In this document: positions 1 through 11,719 of the stretch, piece by piece
Layout: every line of letters begins with the position of its first letter
Position numbering within the stretch: the stretch's first letter is position 1
NCBI RefSeq assembly: GCF_019097595.1
Contig: NC_080718.1
Location: 17,808,657 to 17,872,656 of the forward strand
Origin: Hemibagrus wyckioides
Lineage: Eukaryota; Chordata; Actinopteri; Siluriformes; Bagridae
Length of the DNA: 64,000 nt
Reading direction: 5' to 3'
The notes under the pieces: model-generated
The model's database searches: none
Told to the model about the DNA's origin: nothing
What the model saw: the letters and a program-made list of their open reading frames with translations, nothing else
Made by a program: the position numbers and the translations under genes

Positions 1-2745
1 TCTCAAGATGCTATTGAAAGAGGTTACACGAGACATCAGAGACCTGGAAAAAACCCTGGACATCACCAGCAGTCAGCAGGTCAGTGAGTCTAGTTAAACT
101 GGTGAAATATGGAATAATACAGTACTGCTTAATGTCTTTTTTTTTATGTTAGCTGCTGTGCAAGCTAATTTGGAATTTCTCCCTTAGTAAATCATGTATG
201 TAGCTGTCATCTCTGTAGTGTGCTTGTGTATGAGAAGTGTAATACAGACTAGGTGCTTTTGAAGGCTGCTTTTCTTTCTCAGCTTTAGTAATCAAGGTTT
301 AGGGATAAGTTTAGAAAGTGGTAACCATAAATTGAATTGTTGCCCCTTACATTTACTTTCTTGCAGGATCTGTCATCTTGGTCATCTGCTGATGAACTGG
401 ACACATCCGGTTCCTTGAGCCCTGTGTCTGGAAGAAGCACTCCCAGTCGGCACCGATCGGTAACAAACCATGCTAAAATTCTGTGCGGCTATGCAAGGAT
501 TAAAAAAGATTATCGTATTAAGACAGTAGAGCTTTATTTGTGTCCCTGATGTCCCTAAAACGTTGCCACTAGACATCCTCAGTGTATTTGTGCAGTGCCA
601 TTGTCCCTCCAGATTCAGACCATGCCTTCTTCCTTCACCTCCAATTCAGCACTTAAGACGTGAATCTGTTTTGATTCTGTTTTCACACCACATGTTCTGC
701 CTTTTAGTTTTTCCAACACATTTCCTTGTACTCATGGACCTTCTATACTCCCATTCAATAACAAAGAACACTGGTTCAGTAATATTAAAACACAAAGCTG
801 TAGTTCTGTATAATATATGAAACAAATTTTAAATCTGAATTTTATATGATAGTACTAGTATTTCATATATGTGTTTCAGTATTTTAGGGTATTTTGCTAT
901 AATGCGCTTTGATGAACCAGTTTCTTTGCTTCCAGAGATTTCCTGTCACCCTCTCATTAAGTTCCTGGTCTTCTTTTGGGTTTCTTTCATCAGTAGATTT
1001 GTCTTTATTTGCCTGGACTGAAACATTCTTTCTTTCTTTTACCCCCCTGTTCATTGCAAACAGAAACGGGGCAAAAGTAGTCTGTCACAGCCTGGACCCT
1101 GTGTGAGCAGTCCACACTACAGGTACCTGTCTCCTGGTTTCTAGAACACCTGGAAGATAATGGAACTCAACCCATGACCTGATTGTAGACATTGTCATCT
1201 GCTGGGTTGATCTTAACATATACTATACCCTGTGCCAGGCCAGTCAGATGACCTTTGTTTATTTAATTGCTAGAACTTAGCTACAGGCTCATATCAGTGG
1301 ATTCCATCATCTTCTGTGCTTCTAGACACTATTTAGGCTAGGAGTCTTAGACAGATGACATGCAGAAGGACGTGCACCAGAGAAGCGTACTGTACTATTT
1401 AATGAGTTTCTTCCAGTATCATCTCAATGTTATATTTTTCTGCTTCTAATCCGCAGCTGAAAAATATTGTTGACTTGCTGCTGAGCATTTTTTTTTTCAT
1501 CATCCTTGTAGCCAGCAAGTGTCTGCAATGAACAAACTCTTGGCAGCAGCCTATCTTATTCTCTTCCTCTTTTTCTTGTGTCTTAACATCCTCTCAATAA
1601 TTTCTCAATAACTAATCCACCACTTTCTTCTCCTTCCTATCTGCCATTTGTTGTGTGATTCTCCCAGGTCTCCATTTGTAGAGCATAGCTTGGCACGTTG
1701 GGACATTGTAAGCGTTCTCAAATAGTGTCGTTATAATCTAGTATATATACACCTAGAAACCAGCATCATGAGTTACATCCAAAATATAGAGCTAGAAATT
1801 ATGCAAATATCTAACTGTATGTATTTATATATATCATATACTGTACATGTATATATAATATGCATAACAAAAATAATATTATATTAGTTACAGACCCTTT
1901 TTGCATTTAGACCTTTAATTATTCTGCTAGGATTTCTTACATGATTATAATGCTGCTAGCTTCAATCTGAAACTGAATGGTGTAAATTCTTGCAGTGAAA
2001 GCTGATATTCCAGAGGAAACCTACATGTGGCACTGTAGCTGCTTTCCCAGAACAACTGCTGAACAGCAGTCTTTCTTCTTGGCATGCATTGTAATAGCGC
2101 TAACAATAACAAAGACAAATGCTCTTTAAAATAACATTTTTGTTGCTAAATATAAGCAAAGCAATGCGTTTTCTTCAGACTTGTCTTTGTCTGGCTTGAG
2201 CAGCTGAACCTGTACGAAAGTGCAATGATGTTATATGGTAATGTAGAAAGATAGTAATATATTCTGATATATTTTCAAGGTGCATGATATTTATTCTGCC
2301 TAGTATAGGTAAATGCAGAGGAAATCACTGAAAAATGTAGGGTATGATGTATCCGTTTTATGCAGTATACTACTTGGATCTTAATAGCAAAGAAGATGTA
2401 GCAAAGAAGTTGTAAGCCTCTACATTAAGCCCAGCTTATGTGCTAAATTTTGCATTTGAATGTGTCTGCCTGATTTGTCCTGTCCCTTGTGTGAGCAGGT
2501 CTCTCAGCGCCGCTGGATCCGATTCCTCCCATTCTGAGGAGAAGGAGTTGCCCTCCTGGTGTAGAACTTTCCTCCGACGAGTTCTTTGGGCCTCACTGCC
2601 TGTGCAGCTGCTTCTGCTGCTATTGGTGGCCTTGGCCTGTATGGTGCCTATGTATGATGAGGACTACAGTTGCTCCCAGTCTAACAACTTTGCCCACTCT
2701 TTCCATCCTATGCTCAGCTACACAAATGGGCCTCCACCTATGTGA
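1..2745 (+). CDS. syne1: Nesprin-1 C-terminus with KASH domain (partial, 3' end)
   Basis: These are the last four coding exons of a nuclear-envelope nesprin. The exons are 1-79, 367-459, 1064-1122 and 2499-2745; all junctions are GT-AG and the phases agree. The peptide has a short coiled segment (LKMLLKEVTRDIRDLEK), a serine-rich linker (DLSSWSSADELDTSGS), then a transmembrane helix (about VQLLLLLLVALACMV) and a luminal KASH tail ending SFHPMLSYTNGPPPM. In the family the KASH peptide binds SUN proteins in the perinuclear space and links the nucleus to the cytoskeleton. The linker and the VPM-x-x-EDYSC motif resemble mammalian SYNE1 more than SYNE2. The last residue is Met, where mammalian nesprins 1 and 2 have Leu or Thr after PPP. 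The gene begins outside the window. A 3'UTR follows, containing a long (TA)n tract and an AATAAA at 3622. Confidence 0.93.
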
Positions 2746-2989
2746 GCTTGGTTTTTATATTAGACAGTTCTGTCTGTCTTCAGTTCAGAGTTCTCAGATT
2801 TTACTCTGACTGGGACCACTAGATTAGCATCCAGCGCTGATCATGTTTCTGTCTTTATAGCTAAATAGAGCTGCTAAGTTTACTCATGTCTTGTGTGGAT
2901 GTTTGGAAAAAAACTCTTTGCACTGAAAACTATTATGCTGTAAGACAGGTGGTTGCTGGCTGTACAGTTCTTCCAAATTTCAAAAAGAG

Positions 2990-3072
<83 letters not shown>

Positions 3073-3640
3073 AAGGTATTTTGACTGGATAGCACTGGAG
3101 TTTAAATGGAAATCCTATTGAAGGTATACATATATTGTAATCTACTGAGGCCTATTATTTTAGTTTTATTTGTTTAATCATGAAAAGTATTGACCTTTGA
3201 TTTAATGCAAAGAATATAAACAGCATTCCTTATAACAAAAGAGTTGTAAAAGAACATTTTAAAGAGCTATATATCGGAACTATTTTTATATGTATTTTTG
3301 GCATGTCATGTTTTTGCTTTTAAAATCGTTTGGTTTATTGGATTTGTCATTGTTCAAGACTGAGTTTAATTATAACTAACTGACTGTAATAATCAAGTTA
3401 CCATGAATATTCAGTATTCTGTGGAAAATCACTAATAATATATTGATCTGTGTACAGTTTGCTCAGACCTAAGATGAATTTGTGTTAAGAATACAAACAG
3501 TATACACATAATACGGATTTGTGAGTGGATCTTTTGAACATACAAACAAAGGTTAAACAATGTTAAGAAATTCCTTGTTACATGTGGCCAGATATAGCAC
3601 TCAAGCAGTTTTTAACTATAAAATAAAAAGTCATTTTTGT
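2746..3640 (+). other. SYNE1 3'UTR region with poly(A) signal
   Basis: No coding exon is seen between the SYNE1 stop codon and the CCDC170 3' end. The stretch holds the likely SYNE1 3'UTR. A (TA)n tract occupies 2991-3061, and an AATAAA hexamer lies at 3622-3627. The opposite-strand CCDC170 poly(A) hexamer is only about 190 bp further on, so the two genes end tail to tail. Confidence 0.6.
2991..3061. repeat. (TA)n microsatellite in the SYNE1 3'UTR
   Basis: An uninterrupted run of about 35 TA units followed by a short CA run. It would lie in the transcribed 3'UTR if the AATAAA at 3622 is used. Confidence 0.97.
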
Positions 3641-3818
3641 CATGAATGATATGCAAATATTACAATGGAAGCAGAAGAATCTTTTATTAAATAATCTGAA
3701 TCAGCAGCACAGTATTTTAATTTATTCATTCATAATGTGCACCAACTTGGATAATTATTTAATTAAGTGTATTTAAATCATACCTACTGCAGTGTCTGGT
3801 ACCTACTAAATATGATTG

Positions 3819-3824
3819 CTTTAT
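3819..3824 (-). terminator. CCDC170 poly(A) signal next to the stop codon
   Basis: On the minus strand the stop TGA is followed by GCAGC and then AATAAA. This is the only hexamer close to the gene end, and it predicts a 3'UTR of only a few tens of bases. Confidence 0.55.
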
Positions 3825-3830
3825 TGCTGC

Positions 3831-6800
3831 TCAGATTGTAGTTGTACTGGGCAATAAAGGCTGCACTGGTACTTCAGGCCCTGGAGAGCCTGCTGTAACG
3901 ATGGAGCATGCAGAGGCATCTGGGATTATTGCCATGTGGTGCTGATGATGTGGCCCTACACAATGGTTGGCCAGGGGGAAGTGATGACCTGAATGAATAA
4001 GAACCTCCAGCCTCTTGATAACCTCACAGCTGGGAATGGAGGCGGGCATGGTCACTCCTAACATCTGAGCAATGACAGTACAGAAATCCAGCAGCTGTAA
4101 CACAAAACAAGGCAAGTGAGGTCATTAAATAGTGAGAGAAATCGGGATGCATACATACATTCAGACTGAGTAATAATTACTATTCATTACCTTCTTCTCT
4201 CTGTGGGTGAGTTCTGTCATGGCACTGGCCTGGCTGTGGAGTAACCTCTGTGCTTGCTGTAGTTCATCCCTGGCTCTGTACTCCTGATTCTGGAGCTCTG
4301 TCTTCACTGTTGAAAGTCTCTTCTCCACTTTCACCTTGTTCTTCTCCAGTTTTCCCAAACTCTTACTCTGATCTTCAATGGTTTTGTTCTGTTCCATCAC
4401 TCTGATCTTATTGCACCAAACAAAGCAATGTCTAAGGTATTGTATAGATTTTTCCCCCATTTTTTCTTTAATTAATTTACTCTTGGCCAATTTCCACACA
4501 CAAGTCAGATCTCCGATAAGACAGCTACCAATCTATCACATGCTTCTTTCAAGATATGTGAAGCCAGCCAATCACATTTTTTTCTAACTGCTGCTTAAAC
4601 TGCATCACAAAGTAGCTTAACATACTTGAAGCAAAGTGCTGTCTACCGTCTTCCACATACAGGACAGGGAAAACCACCCCTCCCACCCAGAAACCATAGC
4701 CAATGTTGCTCTCTTGGTCTCCTGGCCATGGACAGCTGCATTGTTTTGATTGAAACTCATAATCTCTAGAGGAAAGGGCAAATGCTGCTGCAAATACAAC
4801 TCGGGAAGCATACTGTAAGAATTTTTTTGTTCATAGAAGTTATGATTGAAATTATGTGGCAAAGTATACTCCTTATAGTCTCCTAATTTCATTTGGCATT
4901 TGTTATCTTCATCCTTAAATAATGTAGCACAGCATTATGTTCATTACTATATACACATTTTTCATTTAAACAGGGTTAAGGCACTCTGCCTCTTGTTGGC
5001 GTGTGAGTCAAAACTCTCTTCCCCTCTACCTTGAGCTCATTGGTGTGAGAGAGCTGAGCCTTCAGGTCAGTGGTGGAGAGCCGCATGGCATTAAGCTCAA
5101 CCTGTAGCCGTTCCACCTTCTTCTGCAGCTTCTTGCTTTGCAGTGTAGCATCGTCCCTCTCCACGGCCAGAGCAGAACGACTCCTCTTCTCTTCATCAAG
5201 CTGGGCCACCTTCCTCCGCAGCAGATCCATGTGCAGGTCCTTACTCTCTATGCGCTGCTTCTGTTCCTTCAACTGCAAACAAATTAGCAGAGATTAAAAC
5301 ACAATAATGACTGTATCAAATTAGACATATTAGTGGATAATACTTTTACGTCTCACTGCCCAGTAAGATGTGTACTGTATTGTATACTGTAATATAGTAA
5401 TACACCGATCAGGCATAACATTATGAGCACTGACTGGTGAAGTGAATAACACTGATTATCTCCTTATCATGGCACCTGTTAGTGGGTGGGATATATTAGG
5501 CAGCAAGTGAACATTTGGTGTAAAAAATGGGCAAGCATAAGGATTTAAGCGAGTTTAACAAGGGTCAAATTGTGATGGCTAGACGACTGGATCAGAGCAT
5601 CTCCAAAACTGCAGCTCTTGTGGGGTGTTCCCGGTCTGCAGTGGTCACTATCAAAAGTGGTCCAAGGAAGGATCAGTGGCGAACCGGCAACAGGGTCATG
5701 GGCGGCCAAGGCTCATTGATGCACGTGGGGAGCGAAGGCTGGCCCGTGTGATCCGATCCAACAGACGAGCTACTGTTGCTCAAACTGCTGAAGAAGTTAA
5801 TGCTGGTTCTGATAGAAAGGTGTCAGAATACACAGTGCATGACGGGTCAGGGCTGTTTTGATAACAAAAGGAGGACCAACACAATATTAGGCAGGTGGTC
5901 ATAATGTTATGGCTGATCAGTGTATCGTATAGTATACTATTCTATGTAATATATATAGTAGAGTACAGTAAAGCACCTGACAAACATCAGGACGAAATAT
6001 GAAATATGGAAGCCATGTATCCTACATTCTTCATTATTATTCAGTTACTGTTAATCTTATCTACAGTGAAATATTTTTGTAGATGTTATCAACACTCTCA
6101 AACCTTTTTCTGAAGACTGTAAACCAGAGTCTTGGTTTCCACTAAAGCTGTTCCCTCCTGTCTAGTCAGTTGTTCTGCACGTGTCAGTATGGCCTCAAGT
6201 CGCATGTCAAACCCCAGATCTGTGGTTATGTGCTCAATTTTCATTTTCTCTGAAAGATGCTCCAGAAACTGCAAGTACTGCATGAGAAATAGGAAACTAA
6301 ACAACCAAGTTCAGCAGGTGTCTATGAAACATCACTTCTGCATCTGTACTGAAGTATAAATCCAGCTCACAACTGAAACTATATATATACATAATATGAT
6401 AATATGAAGTGGAAAGATTATATCTATTTCAGCTCACTTGTTGTTTTTCATGACTCTGCTCATCTTTGCTCACTCCTGTGGTGAACAGCTCTGACTCCAG
6501 TGTTTGCATCTTGTTCTGGAGCTGCTGCTCCCTCTGCACCGCTGCTCTGTGCAGCTCTGTCTGTCTGCCCAGTTCGTGTAACACTGCAGCCAGTCTGGCC
6601 TCCATTCCAGTAACAGACTGTAGTATATACATACAGTGTTAGAATGTCAATAGTATACCATAGTGACCTACTTTCATCTAAAAAAAAAGACAAACCAGGA
6701 AGCGATAGGAAATACTAAGATATATATATTATATAGATATAGATATAGGTATATATATAGGTATATATACCTCAGTGCTGCTCTTCTCTCTTCTGCAAAC

Positions 6801-8153
6801 TTCTCTGAGCCTCTCCAGAACATGTTCTTCTTTAGGCAGAGAAACGACAAGATCATATCCAAGCAGACCTTGCACTTCTTTGAGAAAGGACTCCATGCGC
6901 CTTTGTAGCGCCTGTGCTTCATTTTGGCTGCTGGCGAGTCTTTGCTCCAGATCCTGAGTGTGCTTCTTATAAGAGCTACACTCCTCCCTAGCAGTAACCC
7001 GGGCAAGCTCACTTTCCTGCAGGTTGTTCCTCAGGCTCTTATTGTCTACTTCCAAGCCCTGTTTCTTTACCAGTATGCAATCAAGTTCCTGAGAGACACA
7101 CAGTGTAGGAAAACAACATAGATCTGTACATGCCAGTAAAACAAGCAGTTAAGCAAGCAATTGTTACATTCCTGTGAAATGTTGCATGAATGGACAGGAA
7201 TATACCTGTCTAACAGAGTTCAGGTCACTTGCTCTGATAGCTGAGACTTTCTGTTCATGGTCCACATCAGCCACTAATCTTCTAACTGTTTCCCTGCTGG
7301 CTTTACTCTCCACATCATGGGATTTCACACTCTCCTCTAGGGCACATATCTGAGTCTTCTGTCTATCTCTCTCTTTGCAGCACAGGTCCACCTAAAGAAG
7401 TGAACAAGTTTCAGTAGCATGGAGACTTTTAAAATTTCATGCTGAATGCAGATCTCATCATCAACTCACCAAAGAGACAACTGTCTCCATGGGGTTATCA
7501 TTCCCAGCTAAATCAACCGAAAGCTTGATGGCTAGTCTGGATAAAAATTCCTCACACTTCCTCTGCAAATCAGTTGCGTCTTGCTTTGTCTTGTTCCATC
7601 CATTAAAATATTCCCTAGGAAGATTCAAACTTCATATAAAATTACCATGTGTATAAAGGAATGTATAATTTATTTAAACAGATGAATAAGCCAACTAACT
7701 TGGACTCAATCTCCATTTGTAATAACTTTGCCTTCAAATCTTCATTCTCTTTGGTAAGTGCTTGTAATTTCATATCCGTAATGTTTTTAGAGGAGGTAAT
7801 GGAGATCATTTCTTGTTCTGTGTTGTGAATGCGCTCCCTGAGGGAACTGATGAGAGATGCCTGTCTGGCCTCTGTCTCCTTGTGTCTGTCAGTTGCCTCT
7901 CTCAGGTCTTTCACAGTGGTCTCTTGCGAGGAAAGCTTGGACCGACAATCCACCAACTGCCAAGTTAAAACATAAAGTTTGCATGAAGGATATGTTTCAA
8001 ATGAGACTTGATCCTTTAGCGTAAAGCCTTAAAATATCATACCTGTGAATGCAGACTTTGATATTTAGCCTGGAGTGCCGCTAACTCCTCTCGGGCAGAC
8101 TCTGTGGCCTGTTTGTAGTGGTGCAGGTGCTGCTGCATTACTGAATCTTCCAT
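3831..8153 (-). CDS. ccdc170: Coiled-coil domain-containing protein 170
   Basis: Ten coding exons on the minus strand: 8043-8153, 7700-7956, 7470-7614, 7206-7391, 6771-7088, 6438-6617, 6104-6277, 5030-5272, 4191-4406 and 3831-4094. All have GT-AG borders and matching phases, giving 697 residues (human protein 715). The product is almost entirely heptad-rich coiled coil, with a C-terminal segment ([12 protein letters not shown], then [15 protein letters not shown]) that matches the family's end. Known work on the mammalian protein links it to Golgi-associated and ciliary microtubules. The start is the first Met of the first coding exon ([15 protein letters not shown]). A non-coding exon probably lies near 9261-9400, with the donor at 9260 and the acceptor at 8166. 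Intron sequence near 5.4-5.9 kb holds a Tc1-derived MITE. The UGA stop is followed five bases later by AAUAAA (3824-3819), implying a very short 3'UTR. Confidence 0.9.
5401..5924 (+). mobile_element. Non-autonomous Tc1-derived element (MITE)
   Basis: The terminal inverted repeats begin CACCGATCAGGCATAAC on the left and are mirrored by GCTGATCAGTG on the right; TA dinucleotides flank both. Inside is the first part of a Tc1-type transposase ([20 protein letters not shown], helix-turn-helix region), frameshifted and then deleted: the whole DDE catalytic domain is missing. It sits in a CCDC170 intron and should be mobilisable only in trans, if at all. Confidence 0.88.
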
Positions 8154-8350
8154 TACAATGATAAACTGTGCTTACCTGTTAATGATATAAACACAGATTA
8201 ACTTTTTGGACCAGTGAGACTATTGTAAAGCCTCAAACAGGGGGACATAATAATATGGGTAGAAGTGGAGCTCCTAAAAATAAATGATGGACTGTAACAT
8301 TTAAAAAACCCTTCAGACCTTAGTGGATTAACTCTACATTGAACTTGAAC

Positions 8351-8845
8351 ATTTAAAAGCTGTGTAGTCTTCTTCTTCTTCTTTCGGCTTCAGGGGTGAC
8401 CACAGTGAATCGTCTCTCTCCACCTATCCCTATCTTCTGCATCCTCGACACTTGCACCCACTAGCTTCATATCCTCATTTATTACATCCATATACCTCCT
8501 CTTTGCCTCCTGCCTGGCAGCTCCATGTCCAACATTCTCCTACCAATATACACACTCTCCCTCCTCTGAACATGTCCAAACCATCTTAATCTGGCCTCCT
8601 TAACTTTGTCCCCCAAACGTCCAACATAAGCTGTCCCTCTGATGTACTCGTTCCTAATCCTGCCCAACCTTGTCACTCCCAAAGACAACCTCAACATCTT
8701 CAGCTCTGCTACCTCCAGCTCTGACTACTGTCTCCTCAGTGACACTGCCTCTAAACCATACAGCATGGCCGGTCTCACCACTGTCTTGTACACCTTCCCC
8801 TTGATTCTCGCCAATATTTTTCTATCACAATTTAAAAGCTGTGTA
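8351..8845 (-). mobile_element. 5'-truncated non-LTR retrotransposon with 16-bp target-site duplication
   Basis: A minus-strand reading frame at 8482-8697 encodes the C-terminal tail common in teleost LINE ORF2 proteins (GVTRLGRIRNEYIRGTAYVG, then EARLRWFGHVQRR). The 3' end is a (GAA)n-like tail near 8370. A perfect 16-bp direct repeat, ATTTAAAAGCTGTGTA, lies at 8351-8366 and again at 8830-8845, marking a single insertion of about 460 bp into CCDC170 intron 1. The element is heavily 5' truncated and cannot be autonomous. Confidence 0.88.
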
Positions 8846-8872
8846 TTAAATCTAGATATATAAATAAATATC

Positions 8873-9045
<173 letters not shown>

Positions 9046-9260
9046 ATATTAGCTGATATTAAAAAGTTATTAAGAACAGTAAAGAAAATAATCTACAATG
9101 AAGAACTCTTAACCATTTCCGTGGGTTTCAAAAGGAGGCAGCTGGATTTTTCCTTGGAGCAACAATTATAGTTATGCAAAAAACAGCTATTATAATGTCA
9201 TAGCTCAAGTTTCCGTTATATTTCACCACAGGAAACGGTAACATATAGCTTTACCTTACC

Positions 9261-9480
9261 AGCTTTGTGTCTTTTATCTGTGCACGGTGTTTTTCCCTCT
9301 CGACACTTAATGCACTGAGCGGAAATGGCACAATGTTTCGCTTTATGTTTCTAAGCAACACATCAACATTTGAGTCCACCGATAGAGGCGCTGCTGCTTC
9401 TCTTCAGTTGCTGACAACTCAAGACTGCAGAATATCATCAAACAAACATGCGTCATACGTGCAGGATGACGTCACGACAG
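9261..9480 (-). promoter_or_regulatory. Probable CCDC170 5'UTR exon and promoter
   Basis: A good minus-strand donor (CTG|GTAAGG) at 9260 could join to the acceptor at 8166, just before the start exon. Upstream, at 9407-9418 on the minus strand, is GTTGTCAGCAAC, close to the X-box bound by RFX factors that drive cilium genes. At 9468-9475 is a full CRE palindrome, TGACGTCA. No transcript evidence is available, so exon limits and factor binding are inference. Confidence 0.4.
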
Positions 9481-9860
9481 ATAGAAAGAAAATATAATAC
9501 ATTTTTAATACTGAAAATTATGGGATAGAAAAGGATAAAGCTTACATTATTCAATTACTGGCTGTAATGGGGGAAGTTTGATATATATACAAAATGAAGT
9601 GGTCCGGGGGTAAGCCTAATTTCTTTCATTTTATCAACGAATTTAAGCAATACTGCAATATGGTACATAAATGTAAAACCAAAAAAAGCTCTCAGGACTT
9701 CTAATATTATCTGCAAATTTGAAATAGAAAAGTAAACTGTACCGTCTTCATTATATAATCTTGTGTACTGATGGCATTTATATGCAGCGTTGTACTTCTC
9801 TTGTTATATATGTTCATATGCAATAAAAAAATAATATATTTTTTAATACTGTCAAGGAAT

Positions 9861-9952
9861 TAGTATGGGTTAAACCAAGCCATTCAGTGTTCCTAATGTT
9901 TTCTAATGTGTTGCGGCTTGAAACGTGGACCAAAAACTAGTGCTTGTATTTG

Positions 9953-10031
<79 letters not shown>

Positions 10032-10142
10032 TTAATATATGCAATATATTAATGTATGCATTATTAATGCATATATGCATTAATATATGCAACACATTAG
10101 AAAACATTAGGAACACTGAATGGCTTGGTTTAACCCATACTA
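9861..10142. repeat. 54-bp perfect inverted repeat around a (TA)n core
   Basis: The left arm 9861-9914 is exactly the reverse complement of 10089-10142. The 174-bp spacer is a (TA)n run plus ATGCATTAAT-type palindromes. The region would fold into one long hairpin. It carries no coding sequence and lies immediately left of the complete Tc1 element. Confidence 0.93.
9958..10028. repeat. (TA)n tract
   Basis: A pure TA run inside the loop of the 54-bp inverted repeat. Confidence 0.95.
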
Positions 10143-10144
10143 TA

Positions 10145-10152
10145 TATATAAC

Positions 10153-10211
<59 letters not shown>
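10145..10211. repeat. (TA)n tract left of the Tc1 element
   Basis: A TA run ending directly at the left terminal repeat of the Tc1 element. Confidence 0.93.
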
Positions 10212-10214
<3 letters not shown>

Positions 10215-11464
10215 TATATTGCCAAAAGTATTCGCTCACCCATCCAAATAATCAGAATCAGGTGTTCCAATCACTTCCATGGCCACAGGTGTATAAAATC
10301 AAGCACCTAGGCATGCAGACTGTTTTTACAAACATTTGTGAAAGAATGGGTCGCTCTCAGGAGCTCAGTGAATTCCAGCGTGGAACTGTGATAGGATGCC
10401 ACCTGTGCAACAAATCCAGTCGTGAAATTTCCTCGCTCCTAAATATTCCACAGTCAACTGTCAGCTGTATTATAAGAACGTGGAAGTGTTTGGGAACGAC
10501 AGCAACTCAGCCACGAAGTGGTAGGCCACGTAAACTGACGGAGCGGGGTCAGCGGATGCTGAGGCGCATAGTGCGAAGAGGTCGCCAACTTTCTGCAGAG
10601 TCAATCGCTACAGACCTCCAAACTTCATGTGGCCTTCAGATTAGCTCAAGAACAGTGCGCAGAGAGCTTCATGGAATGGGTTTCCATGGCCGAGCAGCTG
10701 CATCCAAGCCATACATCACCAAGTGCAATGCAAAGCGTCAGATGCAGTGGTGTAAAGCACGCCGCCACTGGACTCTAGAGCAGTGGAGACGCGTTCTCTG
10801 GAGTGACGAATCGCGCTTCTCCATCTGGCAATCTGATGGACGAGTCTGGGTTTGGCGGTTGCCAGGAGAACGGTACTTGTCTGACTGCACTGTGCCAAGT
10901 GTAAAGTTTGGTGGAGGGGGGATTATGGTGTGGGGTTGTTTTTCAGGAGCTGGGCTTGGCCCCTTAGTTCCAGTGAAAGGAACTCTGAATGCTTCAGCAT
11001 ACCAAGACATTTTGGACAATTCCATGCTCCCAACTTTGTGGGAACAGTTTGGAGCTGGCCCCTTCCTCTTCCAACATGACTGTGCACCAGTGCACAAAGC
11101 AAGGTCCATAAAGACATGGATGACAGAGTCTGGTGTGGAGGAACTTGACTGGCCTGCACAGAGTCCTGACCTCAACCCGATAGAACACCTTTGGGATGAA
11201 TTAGAGCGGAGACTGAGAGCCAGGCCTTCTCGTCCAACATCAGTGTGTGACCTCACAAATGCGCTTCTGGAAGAATGGTCAAAAATTCCCATAAACACAC
11301 TCCTAAACCTTGTGGACAGCCTTCCCAGAAGAGTTGAAGCTGTTATAGCTGCAAAGGGTGGACCAACGTCATATTGAACCCTATGGATTAGGAATGGGAT
11401 GTCACTTAAGTTCATATGCAAGTCAAGGCAGCAAGGCAGGTGAGCGAATACTTTTGGCAATATA

Positions 11465-11467
<3 letters not shown>
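10212..11467 (+). mobile_element. Complete Tc1-family DNA transposon
   Basis: The terminal inverted repeats are perfect over 30 bp when the flanking TA is counted (left begins CACTATATTGCCAAAAG; right is its exact complement). The TA target duplication is embedded in (TA)n tracts on both sides. The only gene is a full-length, unbroken transposase. The total length of about 1.26 kb is typical for Tc1 elements. Shorter and broken relatives lie at 29.5 and 34.3 kb. Confidence 0.95.
10346..11377 (+). CDS. Tc1-type DDE transposase, intact
   Basis: A 343-residue transposase begins at [10 protein letters not shown]. The frame is open further upstream, but those codons run into the terminal repeat and (TA)n. 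Residues 1-110 hold two helix-turn-helix DNA-binding units ([25 protein letters not shown]) joined by a GRPR-type hook (SGRPRKLT). The catalytic domain has D154 (WSDESRF), D245 (FQHDCAPVH) and E280 (DLNPIEHLW). The D245-E280 spacing has 34 residues between, the D34E arrangement of Tc1. There is no stop or frameshift. In the family this enzyme cuts at the inverted repeats and inserts at TA. Whether this copy is active cannot be told from sequence alone. Confidence 0.95.
   Translation: MGRSQELSEFQRGTVIGCHLCNKSSREISSLLNIPQSTVSCIIRTWKCLGTTATQPRSGRPRKLTERGQRMLRRIVRRGRQLSAESIATDLQTSCGLQISSRTVRRELHGMGFHGRAAASKPYITKCNAKRQMQWCKARRHWTLEQWRRVLWSDESRFSIWQSDGRVWVWRLPGERYLSDCTVPSVKFGGGGIMVWGCFSGAGLGPLVPVKGTLNASAYQDILDNSMLPTLWEQFGAGPFLFQHDCAPVHKARSIKTWMTESGVEELDWPAQSPDLNPIEHLWDELERRLRARPSRPTSVCDLTNALLEEWSKIPINTLLNLVDSLPRRVEAVIAAKGGPTSY

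Positions 11468-11533
<66 letters not shown>
11468..11533. repeat. (TA)n tract right of the Tc1 element
   Basis: A TA run beginning directly at the right terminal repeat. With 10145-10211 it shows that the element sits inside a TA microsatellite. Confidence 0.93.
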
Positions 11534-11536
<3 letters not shown>

Positions 11537-11719
11537 GTATTGTGCGTTTTAAAAGCATGCATTGCTTCCTCAAACTGATTCCTACAATGCATTCAGATGA
11601 ATTAAAGAGAGAGGAGAGACACAGGCGCTTCCTATGCGCAAGTAATATTAGTTGTTATGCGTGACGTAGGTAAATACCCTTCCTCTGCCCCCTGTCACTA
11701 CTCGATCCGTACCGGAAAG

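Noticed and set aside
2880..3095. Open frames made of alternating Tyr-Ile
   Set aside because: They are translations of (TA)n microsatellites, here and at 9.9, 29.0 and 30.0 kb, and are not genes.
4617..4892. A 91-codon minus-strand frame inside CCDC170
   Set aside because: It falls between two well-supported exons, and the coiled-coil sequence joins in phase without it.
10738..11592. A 284-codon minus-strand frame over the Tc1 element
   Set aside because: It is the reverse of the transposase gene and extends into (TA)n. The plus-strand frame has all family motifs.
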